From Minisyncoccota bacterium (lineage in GTDB: Bacteria; Patescibacteriota; Minisyncoccia; Phycocordibacterales; UBA918): a DNA stretch of 34,830 nt. The stretch lies in the NCBI GenBank assembly GCA_021129515.1, contig JAJOLD010000004.1, forward strand, positions 21,046-55,875, in the 5' to 3' direction. The first letter of the stretch is position 1; each line of letters begins with the position of its first letter. Below the pieces are notes generated by a model that was not told the DNA's origin, did no database searches, and was given only the letters and a program-made list of their open reading frames with translations. Shown here piece by piece: positions 16,803 to 23,546 of this stretch. The position numbers and the translations under genes are program-made.

Positions 16803-16830
16803 ACAGTACGTTTGTACTTTATTTTGTCAA
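16803..16830 (-). promoter_or_regulatory. Promoter of the orphan gene with GTAC repeats
   Basis: On the minus strand TTGACA (16825-16830), 16-bp spacer, TACTGT (16803-16808). GTAC occurs at 16797, 16806 and 16814. AGTAC-N4-GTACT (16805-16818) is an inverted repeat overlapping the -10 box, a possible operator. The leader is about 25 nt and contains the SD. Confidence 0.65.
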
Positions 16831-16916
16831 GAAACTCCATCGCCTCTCCTCATACATTTTGAGAAATGCACGAACAAGGGCGCTGGGGTTTTCTACTCGC
16901 TACTACCAACTAGCGT

Positions 16917-16987
16917 GTGGACAACTGTGGTACGTGGTGGGGCAAAGTGGTATATAATGTCTACGTGGTGGGAGATAGTGGTATACT
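16917..16987 (+). promoter_or_regulatory. dcw promoter with phased GTGG boxes (MraZ operator)
   Basis: GTGG occurs at 16917, 16927, 16937 and 16947, exactly 10 bp apart, then TATAAT at 16953-16958. GTGG recurs at 16968 and 16978, again 10 bp apart, followed by TATACT at 16982-16987. The two halves are a 24-bp direct repeat (16931-16954 and 16962-16985, 21 of 24 identical). MraZ in E. coli binds TGGGN repeats spaced 10 bp centre to centre, so this is very likely the autoregulatory operator with two tandem -10 boxes. Confidence 0.8.
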
Positions 16988-17059
16988 TACTTTCAATGAG
17001 AAAATACATACAATCTCTAACGAAAGAAGTTTACAAGTCAGGTTCAGCCAATACTTCAC

Positions 17060-17494
17060 ATGTTAATTGGTGAGTACACACACAAAATTGATACCAAGAA
17101 ACGGCTGTCCTTTCCGTCCAAGTGGCGAAAGGAGCTTGGTAAAAAATTAGTGATTACTCGAGGACTCGACAATTGTCTCTTTGTATATCCCTTGAAAGAG
17201 TGGCAGCGGATGACTGAAAAAATCGCCCAGCTGCCACTTGGACAAGCGGACACACGAGGATTTAATCGTTTCTTTCTGTCTGGAGCGGTTGAAGTAGAAG
17301 TAGACAGTGTTGGACGAATTCTCGTTCCTGATTTCTTGAAGGACTTTGCGAAACTTTCAAACAAAGTAGTGCTCGCAGGAGTCCATGATCGTGTGGAAAT
17401 GTGGGATGAGAAGCGGTGGGAGGATTATAAAAAGCGTATTGAGAAACAGGCTGATGCGCTCGCAGAGAAACTCGGCGACGTCGGTATTCTCTGA
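17060..17494 (+). CDS. mraZ: MraZ, transcriptional regulator of the dcw cluster
   Basis: 144 aa, the normal length. MraZ is an AbrB-like, ring-forming DNA-binding protein that controls its own operon. It shows the two half-domain DxxxR motifs: DTKKR at 11-15 and DSVGR at 82-86 (followed by ILVPDFL). The start is the ATG at 17060 (MLIGEYTHKID), the standard family N-terminus, with no SD. The leader from the upstream double promoter is about 70-95 nt. It is the first gene of the reduced division cluster, with rsmH next. Confidence 0.97.
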   Translation: MLIGEYTHKIDTKKRLSFPSKWRKELGKKLVITRGLDNCLFVYPLKEWQRMTEKIAQLPLGQADTRGFNRFFLSGAVEVEVDSVGRILVPDFLKDFAKLSNKVVLAGVHDRVEMWDEKRWEDYKKRIEKQADALAEKLGDVGIL

Positions 17495-17662
17495 TGTGTT
17501 TGATAAGCAATATCAAAACCACTCATGTGCAAGTCTAAGACTTTTTAAAAAGTAGATGCAGATGCGTTGGTTGGAAAGATTTTGCGACTCAGACATATAG
17601 CTATATGGCGCTGGAGCAATATCTTGAAACCAGTGCAGATGCGCTACTTTTTGAAAAGGCTA

Positions 17663-18562
17663 ATGGAAAACCATATCACCGTATTGCGTAGTGAGGCAGT
17701 TACTGCGCTCAATGTGCAGCCAGATAGCATCCTGGTTGACGCAACGTTTGGTGCTGGTGGTCACACTCGCGAAATTGTGCCAAAACTAGGAACAGGCGGC
17801 ACGCTTATCGCGCTTGATGCTGACCCCATCGCCCTTAAAGACGCAGAGAGTTCTTTTGCAATACCTGAAGGTGTCCAACTCGTATTGGGTAACTTCAGAC
17901 ATATAGACACGATATTGGCTGATTGTGCGATTGGTCCTGTCGATGGCATTCTTGCCGACCTTGGTTGGCGCATGGAGCAGTTTAGTGGTAATGGACGAGG
18001 GTTCTCGTTTCAGATAAATGAACCGCTCATGATGACCTACGGCGACCCTGAGCACTATCCATTTACCGCAGCAGACATCGTTAATGATTGGGAGGAGCAT
18101 GACATTGCAAATGTCATCAAGGGATATAGCGATGAGCGGTATGCAAAGCGTATTGCAAAAGCAATCGTGTCAGCACGCGAGGTGGGGCGTATTACGCACT
18201 CGGGGCAGCTTGCAGAAATTATTACAGGGGCAGTGCCAGGCTTCTACAAACGAGGGAAAATCCACCCTGCGACACGCACATTTCAGGCACTCCGTATTGC
18301 AGTGAATGATGAATTGGATGCCTTGAAGGAATTTATTGAGAAGGCAGTTACCGCACTCGCTCCAGAGGGCAGGCTTGCCATCATCAGCTTTCACAGTATT
18401 GAGGACCGTATTGTAAAGCACACCTTTAAAGCACTCGCGCGCGATCATGCCGGCGAAGTATTGACCAAAAAACCAATTACCGCCTCAGAAAAAGAATGTG
18501 CAATTAATCCACGATCACGAAGTGCAAAACTAAGAATTTTTAAAAAAACGAATGCAACATAA
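17663..18562 (+). CDS. rsmH: 16S rRNA (cytosine-1402-N4)-methyltransferase
   Basis: 299 aa from the ATG at 17663. The frame extends to 17567, but the family N-terminus is MENHITVLRSEAV, and an AAAAGG purine run stands just before this ATG. RsmH methylates N4 of C1402 in the decoding centre using SAM. SAM motif I is DATFGAGGHT at 26-35; LIALDADP follows; the DLG region is GILADLGWRMEQFS; the family C-terminal marks FQALRIAVNDELDAL and ISFHSIEDRIVKHTF are clear, and it ends with NPRSRSAKLR. The 168-nt gap after mraZ holds no gene that I can support. The end overlaps the next gene by 11 nt. Confidence 0.97.
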   Translation: MENHITVLRSEAVTALNVQPDSILVDATFGAGGHTREIVPKLGTGGTLIALDADPIALKDAESSFAIPEGVQLVLGNFRHIDTILADCAIGPVDGILADLGWRMEQFSGNGRGFSFQINEPLMMTYGDPEHYPFTAADIVNDWEEHDIANVIKGYSDERYAKRIAKAIVSAREVGRITHSGQLAEIITGAVPGFYKRGKIHPATRTFQALRIAVNDELDALKEFIEKAVTALAPEGRLAIISFHSIEDRIVKHTFKALARDHAGEVLTKKPITASEKECAINPRSRSAKLRIFKKTNAT

Positions 18563-18872
18563 AACCACAACATTATACCGAGAAGAACGAACCTGGTTTT
18601 TTGCTGCGCTTGTGGTGTTGTTGATGATTTTTGCAGCATATATCTATTTTGTGAGTGCATCGGTAGTGCATGTAGTCATTCGCAAAGAAATGAACCAAGA
18701 GATTTTAAAAACAAGCTCATATGTGAGTCAGCTTGAAGCGGCATATATTGAGGCACAACATGCGGTGAGCAGTGATATTGCTTCACGAGAAGGGTATCAG
18801 GTAGTTTCAGAGAAAATGTATATCAATCGAGCTGATACGACCTTGGTACTGGGACGCGCTACCGACGGCTAG
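18552..18872 (+). CDS. ftsL: FtsL-like bitopic division protein
   Basis: 106 aa. One membrane helix at about 16-40 (FFAALVVLLMIFAAYIYFV), then a helical region with coiled-coil tendency (IRKEMNQEILKTSSYVSQLEAAY), then a short C-terminal tail. This topology and its place between rsmH and ftsI are those of FtsL, which forms a complex with DivIC/FtsB and activates FtsWI in the septum. FtsL diverges too fast for sequence proof here. It overlaps rsmH by 11 nt and is probably translationally coupled. No FtsB partner is seen. Confidence 0.7.
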   Translation: MQHKTTTLYREERTWFFAALVVLLMIFAAYIYFVSASVVHVVIRKEMNQEILKTSSYVSQLEAAYIEAQHAVSSDIASREGYQVVSEKMYINRADTTLVLGRATDG

Positions 18873-18900
18873 TACAGGGTTATGTGCGGAGTGGGTAGTG

Positions 18901-18906
18901 TACAAT
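18901..18906 (+). promoter_or_regulatory. Possible internal -10 box before ftsI
   Basis: TACAAT stands 11 nt before the ftsI ATG in the 45-nt gap after the FtsL-like gene. The -35 is poor. Spacing fits the near-leaderless pattern in this window. Confidence 0.3.
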
Positions 18907-18917
18907 GAGTTCCACAT

Positions 18918-20627
18918 ATGAGACGGCAATCAGTCATTCGGATTCGGTTTATTACCGCAGGCATTCTCGCATTGTCTGTGGTATTGCTTGCGCGTCTGTA
19001 TCAAATACAAATTTTGCATGGTGACTCGTATCGTGCGCAGGCTGAGAGTCAGTATGTGCATACGGTGCGTGACCTGTTTTCTCGGGGCAGTATTTATCTG
19101 CGTACCAAAGACGGTGAGCAGGTGTCTGCTGCAACGATTCAGTCTGGGTATCTCTTGGCAATCAATCCTTCCCGTATTACCGACAGTGCGGCAACGTATG
19201 CAGCACTGTCTAGTATTATTCCGCTCGACGAGGAGACCTTTCATATACGTGCAGCACGCACGGAGAGAACCTATCAAGAAATTGCACAGCGGGTCAGCAA
19301 AGCAGATGCTGACACTATCGACGCCCTTGACCTTACCGGGGTGCACCTCTATCGAAATCAGTGGCGATACTACCCAGGCAAAAGCCTTGCTGCGCGCACC
19401 ATTGGGTTTATTGGATACAGCGGTGATTCGCTGACGGGGCTCTATGGGCTTGAGCGGTATTATGATGACACCTTGCATCGAGGCAATGAGCGACTCTCGG
19501 TAAATTTTTTTGCAGAAATATTTAGTAACCTTGGTGGTGTGGTGTTTGATACTACCGAAGGTAGAGCAGGCGATGTCGTAACCTCTATTGAGCCAACTGT
19601 CGCACGGACACTCGATAGAGTGCTTGAAGATATGCGTGCGACGTATGAGAGCAAGCTTACGGGTGGGGTCATTATCAATCCAAAGACGGGTGACATCTAT
19701 GCGCTTGGGGTGACACCCTTCTTTGACCTCAATAATCGCAAGGGGGTTGCCATCGATGAATTTAGGAATCCACTGGTTGAGAATGTCTATGAGCTGGGGT
19801 CTATTATTAAGCCACTCACGGTGGCTGCCGGTCTTGATGTTGGTGCCATTACACCACAATCGACCTACTACGACGCAGGGTTCTTGGAGATGGATGAATT
19901 CACCATTAGCAACTACGATGGCAAAGGGCGCGGGTATGTTGATATGCAGACTGTTTTGAGCCAATCGTTAAACACTGGCGTTGCGCACATTGTTTCAGAA
20001 ATGGGGAAAGAGCAATTTCGTGAGTACTTTCTTAATCTAAAGCTCGGTACCGAAACCGGTATTGATTTGCCCAACGAAACCTATGGACTGGTCAAAAACC
20101 TCGATTCACCACGTGATATTGAGTACGCCACGGCATCTTTTGGACAGGGTATTGCACTCACGCCTATCGCGGCAGTTCGTGCACTCTCAACGCTTGCCAG
20201 TGGTGGTGTGTTGGTAACCCCACACATTGTGCAGCGTGTGGTATATGAAAATGGCAATAGTCATGACATTGGGTTCCCACAAGGTGCACAGGTATTTAGC
20301 ACCGAGACTGCAGAGGATATTAGCCGCATGTTGGTTCGTGTGGTTGATGAGGCACTCTTGGGGGGTACCGTTGCTATGGAGCACTATTCTATTGCGGCAA
20401 AAACGGGTACTGCACAGATTGCAGACCAAGAAAATGGAGGGTACTATGAAGATAAGTTCCTGCATTCATTCTTTGGGTATTTCCCGGCATATGAGCCTGA
20501 GTTCTTGATATTTCTCTATACGGTAGAACCACAAGGCGTCCGCTATGCGTCGGAGACACTCACCGCTCCGTTTATGGAGCTCGCACGATTCTTAATTAAC
20601 TATTATAATATTCCGCCTGATAGGTAG
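18918..20627 (+). CDS. ftsI: Penicillin-binding protein 3 / FtsI (class B, septal transpeptidase)
   Basis: 569 aa. Class B PBP that cross-links septal peptidoglycan. One membrane helix at about 8-28, then the dimerisation part with RGSIYLRTKDGE (about 55-66) and GLYGLERYYDDTL near 175. Transpeptidase motifs are complete: SIIK at 295-298, SLN at 350-352, KTGT at 495-498. It follows FtsL-like in the reduced dcw cluster, which supports the septal role against the mreC-linked paralogue at 11940. There is no PASTA domain. The ATG at 18918 has no SD. Confidence 0.94.
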   Translation: MRRQSVIRIRFITAGILALSVVLLARLYQIQILHGDSYRAQAESQYVHTVRDLFSRGSIYLRTKDGEQVSAATIQSGYLLAINPSRITDSAATYAALSSIIPLDEETFHIRAARTERTYQEIAQRVSKADADTIDALDLTGVHLYRNQWRYYPGKSLAARTIGFIGYSGDSLTGLYGLERYYDDTLHRGNERLSVNFFAEIFSNLGGVVFDTTEGRAGDVVTSIEPTVARTLDRVLEDMRATYESKLTGGVIINPKTGDIYALGVTPFFDLNNRKGVAIDEFRNPLVENVYELGSIIKPLTVAAGLDVGAITPQSTYYDAGFLEMDEFTISNYDGKGRGYVDMQTVLSQSLNTGVAHIVSEMGKEQFREYFLNLKLGTETGIDLPNETYGLVKNLDSPRDIEYATASFGQGIALTPIAAVRALSTLASGGVLVTPHIVQRVVYENGNSHDIGFPQGAQVFSTETAEDISRMLVRVVDEALLGGTVAMEHYSIAAKTGTAQIADQENGGYYEDKFLHSFFGYFPAYEPEFLIFLYTVEPQGVRYASETLTAPFMELARFLINYYNIPPDR

Positions 20628-20646
20628 CACCTAGCTCATAGCACGT

Positions 20647-20701
20647 AGTTTTTGCCTTCGGCAAAAACTGCTAAGAGCTAAGTACTAAGAGCTAAGTACT
20701 A
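20647..20701. repeat. Hairpin plus 14-bp tandem repeat between ftsI and murF
   Basis: AGTTTTTGCC (20647-20656) and GGCAAAAACT (20660-20669) form a 10-bp stem on a 3-nt loop. Then AGAGCTAAGTACTA occurs twice in perfect tandem (20674-20687 and 20688-20701), ending 5 nt before the murF ATG. The hairpin may end ftsI transcription in part; the tandem units place AGTACT palindromes directly at the murF translation start. Confidence 0.75.
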
Positions 20702-20705
20702 AATA

Positions 20706-21995
20706 ATGAAATCTTTGTTTAAAAAAATTGTTGTAGCGATACTCACCTTCGAGGCAAAGATGCTCTTGAAGCGTACCAAGCCGAACATTATTGCTATTAC
20801 TGGTAGCGTGGGGAAGACGTCGGTGAAAGATGCCATTTATGCGGTGATGAAAGACACGGTCCATACGAGGAAGAGTGAGAAAAGTTTTAATTCAGATATT
20901 GGGGTACCGCTCTCAGTCTTAGGACTGCCAAACGCGTGGAGCAATCCGTTTAAATGGATGAAAAATATTGTCGATGGCATGCTTATTGCGCTCCATCCGG
21001 GGAAGTATCCTAAACTCTTGGTACTTGAAATGGGTGTCGATAGACCAGGCGATATGGCACAGCTCACGGAGTGGATTAAGCCCGATGTCGTGGTGCTTAC
21101 CCGGCTACCCGATGTACCTGTGCATGTTGAATTTTTCAAAACACCAGAGGCCGTCATTGCAGAGAAAAAGCAACTCGTTGAAGCACTCAAGCCCGACGGA
21201 GTGTTGGTCTATAACCACGACGACGAGAAAGTGGTCGCGGTTGCTGATGAAATCAAGCAGCAGTCTATTGGATACAGTCGCACCTCACTCTCACCATACA
21301 CCGCGTCTGCTGACAAAATCGTATATGAAAATGGGCGGGCAGTTGGGTTCGAGTTTATGTTGACCCATATGGAAACCGCGCAGCTTTTTAGAGTTAATGG
21401 CTCCTTGGGTGCACAGCATGCATACAATTATGCAGCGGCAGTGGCAGTGGGGTCGGTCTTTAACGTCAGTATTGAAGATGCGCGCGATGCGCTTGCGCAC
21501 TATGTACCGCCACAGGGACGTATGCGACTCCTTCAAGGCAAGAAAGAAACACTCATTGTCGACGATACCTACAACGCCTCACCGGTTGCTATGGAAAAGG
21601 CGCTCTCGACACTCAAAGACATGAAGGGTGCCAAACGACGTATTGCCGTCTTGGGTGACATGATGGAGCTTGGACAGTTCTCAGTACGTGAGCACGAACG
21701 CATGGGGGAGCTTGTCGTATTGGCAGCTGATATACTCATTACCATCGGCGTGCGTGCACAAGGTATGGCACTTGCCGCAGAAGAGGAGGGAATGCCTGAG
21801 GAGCATATTATTCGTACCAAAAATGCACAGGAAGCAGCAGATAGACTCGAAGCAATTCTCGAACAAGGAGATATTGTATTGGTGAAAGGATCACAAAGTA
21901 TTCGTGCCGAGCGGGTAGTAGAGCGTATTATGGAATTCCCAGAGCAGGCAAAAGACTTGCTGGTGCGACAGAGTGAGATGTGGAAGCGGAGATAG
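20706..21995 (+). CDS. murF: MurF-like UDP-MurNAc-peptide ligase lacking the usual N-terminal domain
   Basis: 429 aa. MurF adds D-Ala-D-Ala to the UDP-MurNAc peptide in the cytoplasm. The ATP loop TGSVGKTS is at 32-39, whereas standard MurF has it near residue 110, so the N-terminal substrate-binding domain is missing and is replaced by a short hydrophobic/basic segment (KKIVVAILTFEAKMLLKR) that may touch the membrane. MurF-type marks are FNSDIGVPLSVLG, LEMGVDRPGDM, VDDTYNASPVAM, AVLGDMMELG and KGSQSIRAERVV. It stands where murE-murF would follow ftsI, but no murE is present here. The ATG follows a tandem repeat without an SD. MurF is a better fit than MurE or CapB-like ligases because of the DTYNASP and GDMMELG motifs. 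Confidence 0.88.
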   Translation: MKSLFKKIVVAILTFEAKMLLKRTKPNIIAITGSVGKTSVKDAIYAVMKDTVHTRKSEKSFNSDIGVPLSVLGLPNAWSNPFKWMKNIVDGMLIALHPGKYPKLLVLEMGVDRPGDMAQLTEWIKPDVVVLTRLPDVPVHVEFFKTPEAVIAEKKQLVEALKPDGVLVYNHDDEKVVAVADEIKQQSIGYSRTSLSPYTASADKIVYENGRAVGFEFMLTHMETAQLFRVNGSLGAQHAYNYAAAVAVGSVFNVSIEDARDALAHYVPPQGRMRLLQGKKETLIVDDTYNASPVAMEKALSTLKDMKGAKRRIAVLGDMMELGQFSVREHERMGELVVLAADILITIGVRAQGMALAAEEEGMPEEHIIRTKNAQEAADRLEAILEQGDIVLVKGSQSIRAERVVERIMEFPEQAKDLLVRQSEMWKRR

Positions 21996-22016
21996 AAAGC
22001 ATCTGCATAAAAAAAT

Positions 22017-22043
22017 AGCGCCCAAGGGTTAACCAAGGGCGCT
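22017..22043. terminator. Terminator between murF and the minus-strand unit
   Basis: AGCGCCC (22017-22023) pairs with GGGCGCT (22037-22043) around a loop holding GGTTAACC. On the minus strand the stem is followed by ATTTTTTT, so it is a classic terminator for the minus-strand genes; it may also end murF. Confidence 0.8.
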
Positions 22044-22048
22044 TGTAT

Positions 22049-22105
22049 CTAATGAGACTTTTTCACGTCGTCGCTTCGGATAGTCATTTCGCTACCGGGA
22101 TCCAT
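22049..22105 (-). CDS. 18-aa small ORF with consensus Shine-Dalgarno
   Basis: On the minus strand AAGGAG (22113-22118) stands 7 nt before an ATG at 22105. The frame runs 18 codons (MDPGSEMTIRSDDVKKSH) and stops 5 nt before the terminator. The peptide is hydrophilic, without a membrane segment. The strength of the SD and the promoter-hairpin-SD-ORF-terminator layout argue for a real short transcript, but such a short frame could be chance. It might alternatively be part of an sRNA, or the tail cistron of the lipoprotein transcript (177-nt gap). Confidence 0.45.
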   Translation of the reverse strand: MDPGSEMTIRSDDVKKSH

Positions 22106-22141
22106 TGTTTTTCTCCTTATAAATTAAGGGGTAAGGGTTCG

Positions 22142-22178
22142 CAGCAACGCAAATAGAAGATAAAGAACGGCGTTGCTG
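22142..22178 (-). promoter_or_regulatory. Hairpin in the leader of the small ORF
   Basis: CAGCAACGC (22142-22150) is the reverse complement of GCGTTGCTG (22170-22178): a 9-bp stem with a 19-nt loop, located between the possible promoter and the SD of the 18-aa ORF. Confidence 0.5.
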
Positions 22179-22184
22179 GGTGAC

Positions 22185-22212
22185 AATATATCAGATTCTT
22201 ACTTTTTGTCAT
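22185..22212 (-). promoter_or_regulatory. Possible promoter of the small ORF
   Basis: On the minus strand ATGACA (22207-22212), 16-bp spacer, TATATT (22185-22190). The transcript from here to the terminator would be about 160 nt. Confidence 0.45.
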
Positions 22213-22281
22213 CCCCTCATTCATGCCATATGTACAGGATGACACAAACGGCCACCTTTGCTACTACAATGTCTCTCCGTC

Positions 22282-23226
22282 CTAACCTTTGTCTTCTGGT
22301 GCGTCGGGTGGTGCAGGCATGCTCTCGTCCTCATATGCATGCTGCGACACCTCAAGCGTCATGTTGCGTTTCTCACGGGAATCCCTTTCGTAAGCAACGC
22401 CGATATACGTGACATTTGCCGATATGCAGGCATATGCTTCGCCAGCATATCCATACCCGACTACTTCGCCACCATCTGAACCAGAAAGGTATATGAATGG
22501 CGATGATGTATCTTTATCCGCATCATCATTTTCTAACTCCACGTCAACACATGCATCATTGCGTGCGTGAGCGTCGGTGACAATGAGCATAAACAATGCT
22601 TTCGGCCATGGTTCCGGATTGTAGAATATATAGGGCTCAATGTTGAATACATCGTCTTGCTCTGTAATTGTAAGCTGAAAATATCCCGCTATGCCCTGTG
22701 TATCAGCAACAACCTCATAATGAGGAATGTCGAGCAATGTGATGGTGACCATTGCCGTACCAATGAGCCTCTGGTTGGTTTCAATCTGAATCCTGACAGG
22801 CTCCTCATACAACTGAAAGAGCATGCTGGATGCAGCTGTATTCAGATTTCGGTGACGCATCTGCACACAATTGTTTGATGCCTCGTTAAACGCATGGTTG
22901 ACTGCGTTTTTGTTCAACAGAGCATACACACAGTTGTGTGTGTCTGTGGTGATTTTAATCTGAACTGCTACCAGCATATTGCCTGGTGGTTCTATGATAA
23001 AGGTTTGGGTTGTTTCGCCCAGTGTAATCCCCATTTGCTTAGACTCTCCCGGAGTCATTAGGTTTAGCTGCACTGGGTGTGTGTTGGGATCGCCATCAGC
23101 GATTACCTCCTCAGAAGTCTCGACACCACCTGGTGGCAACGACGTATCATTGGTGGTGTCATTGCTGCAAGCAGCAATCGACAGGTAAGTTGCGAGTGTA
23201 AGAAATATGATTTTTAACTTTTGCAT
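22282..23226 (-). CDS. Orphan lipoprotein, unknown function
   Basis: 314 aa. The N-terminus is a lipoprotein signal peptide (KLKIIFLTLATYLSIAAC) with the lipobox Cys at residue 20. An acidic Thr/Pro linker follows, then a region rich in beta-type alternation. Four further Cys (in NCVYALL, NNCVQM, DACVDV, YACIS) could form two disulfides outside the membrane. The C-terminus is acidic and Pro-rich. I do not recognise a family. The start is fixed by the SD GAGGAGG (23231-23237) four nt before the ATG. A near-consensus promoter lies about 100 bp upstream. It stands alone on the minus strand between two plus-strand genes and initiates translation unlike most of the window, so it may have been acquired. 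Confidence 0.85.
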   Translation of the reverse strand: MQKLKIIFLTLATYLSIAACSNDTTNDTSLPPGGVETSEEVIADGDPNTHPVQLNLMTPGESKQMGITLGETTQTFIIEPPGNMLVAVQIKITTDTHNCVYALLNKNAVNHAFNEASNNCVQMRHRNLNTAASSMLFQLYEEPVRIQIETNQRLIGTAMVTITLLDIPHYEVVADTQGIAGYFQLTITEQDDVFNIEPYIFYNPEPWPKALFMLIVTDAHARNDACVDVELENDDADKDTSSPFIYLSGSDGGEVVGYGYAGEAYACISANVTYIGVAYERDSREKRNMTLEVSQHAYEDESMPAPPDAPEDKG

Positions 23227-23293
23227 GGTCCCTCCTCAGAGACGTGTGCAGTTGACCAAAAGGTCGAGAAAAAGAAAAATGTAAAAAAACAAT

Positions 23294-23312
23294 CGACACG
23301 CAATTGGTGTCG
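23294..23312 (-). promoter_or_regulatory. Hairpin and T-run in the lipoprotein leader
   Basis: On the minus strand CGACAC (23307-23312) and GTGTCG (23294-23299) form a stem, followed by ATTGTTTTTTT. It resembles an intrinsic terminator but begins only about 6 nt after the predicted transcript start, so it is either an attenuator or a 5' stabilising stem. A second small hairpin (GACC-TTTT-GGTC) follows before the SD. Confidence 0.5.
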
Positions 23313-23324
23313 GATACGTGCAGT

Positions 23325-23353
23325 TTTATACTACACTTAATATAGTCCGTCAA
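23325..23353 (-). promoter_or_regulatory. Lipoprotein gene promoter
   Basis: On the minus strand TTGACG (23348-23353), 17-bp spacer, TATAAA (23325-23330). Confidence 0.75.
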
Positions 23354-23386
23354 GTTTGGAAATAACACCACTGAAGGTGGCAGTCA

Positions 23387-23411
23387 ACGGAAAAACCTCT
23401 GGTTTTTCCGT
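23387..23411. repeat. Hairpin in the 320-nt gap before the BI-1 gene
   Basis: ACGGAAAAACC and GGTTTTTCCGT form a perfect 11-bp stem on a TCT loop. A weaker TCGCG/CGCGA pair follows at about 23414-23437. No T-run follows. The rest of the gap (23227-23546) holds only the two promoters described here; I see no gene in it. Confidence 0.5.
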
Positions 23412-23502
23412 CTTCGCGAGGCTTCTACCGACGCGATCTAGAAAAATAGTATGCGTATCAGTGCCTGTATATGGTGCAATCTCTGCATGTAAGAGTATTC
23501 TT

Positions 23503-23528
23503 TGCTATAGTATGATAGATATTATCAT
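23503..23528 (+). promoter_or_regulatory. BI-1 gene promoter with overlapping dyad
   Basis: TGCTATAGT gives an extended -10 (TATAGT 23506-23511); TATGAT follows directly. ATGATA-N5-TATCAT (23512-23528) is a perfect inverted repeat covering the expected transcript start, a possible operator. Confidence 0.5.
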
Positions 23529-23546
23529 CACGTAACCTCTCATACT

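Noticed and set aside
16427-16957. Several plus-strand frames over the orphan gene and dcw promoter
   Set aside because: They run antisense to a gene with an SD and promoter, and across the GTGG operator; composition is Cys/His-rich and not protein-like.
16917-16987. CRISPR-like or simple tandem repeat array
   Set aside because: The repeats are GTGG boxes at helical spacing around -10 boxes directly before mraZ, which fits an operator; no repeat-spacer structure.
18930-19964. 344-aa minus-strand frame antisense to ftsI
   Set aside because: ftsI is secure with all three PBP motifs; the antisense product has no domain-like features or promoter.
22173-22412. 79-aa plus-strand frame after murF
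   Set aside because: It overlaps the end of the lipoprotein gene antisense and has no start signal.
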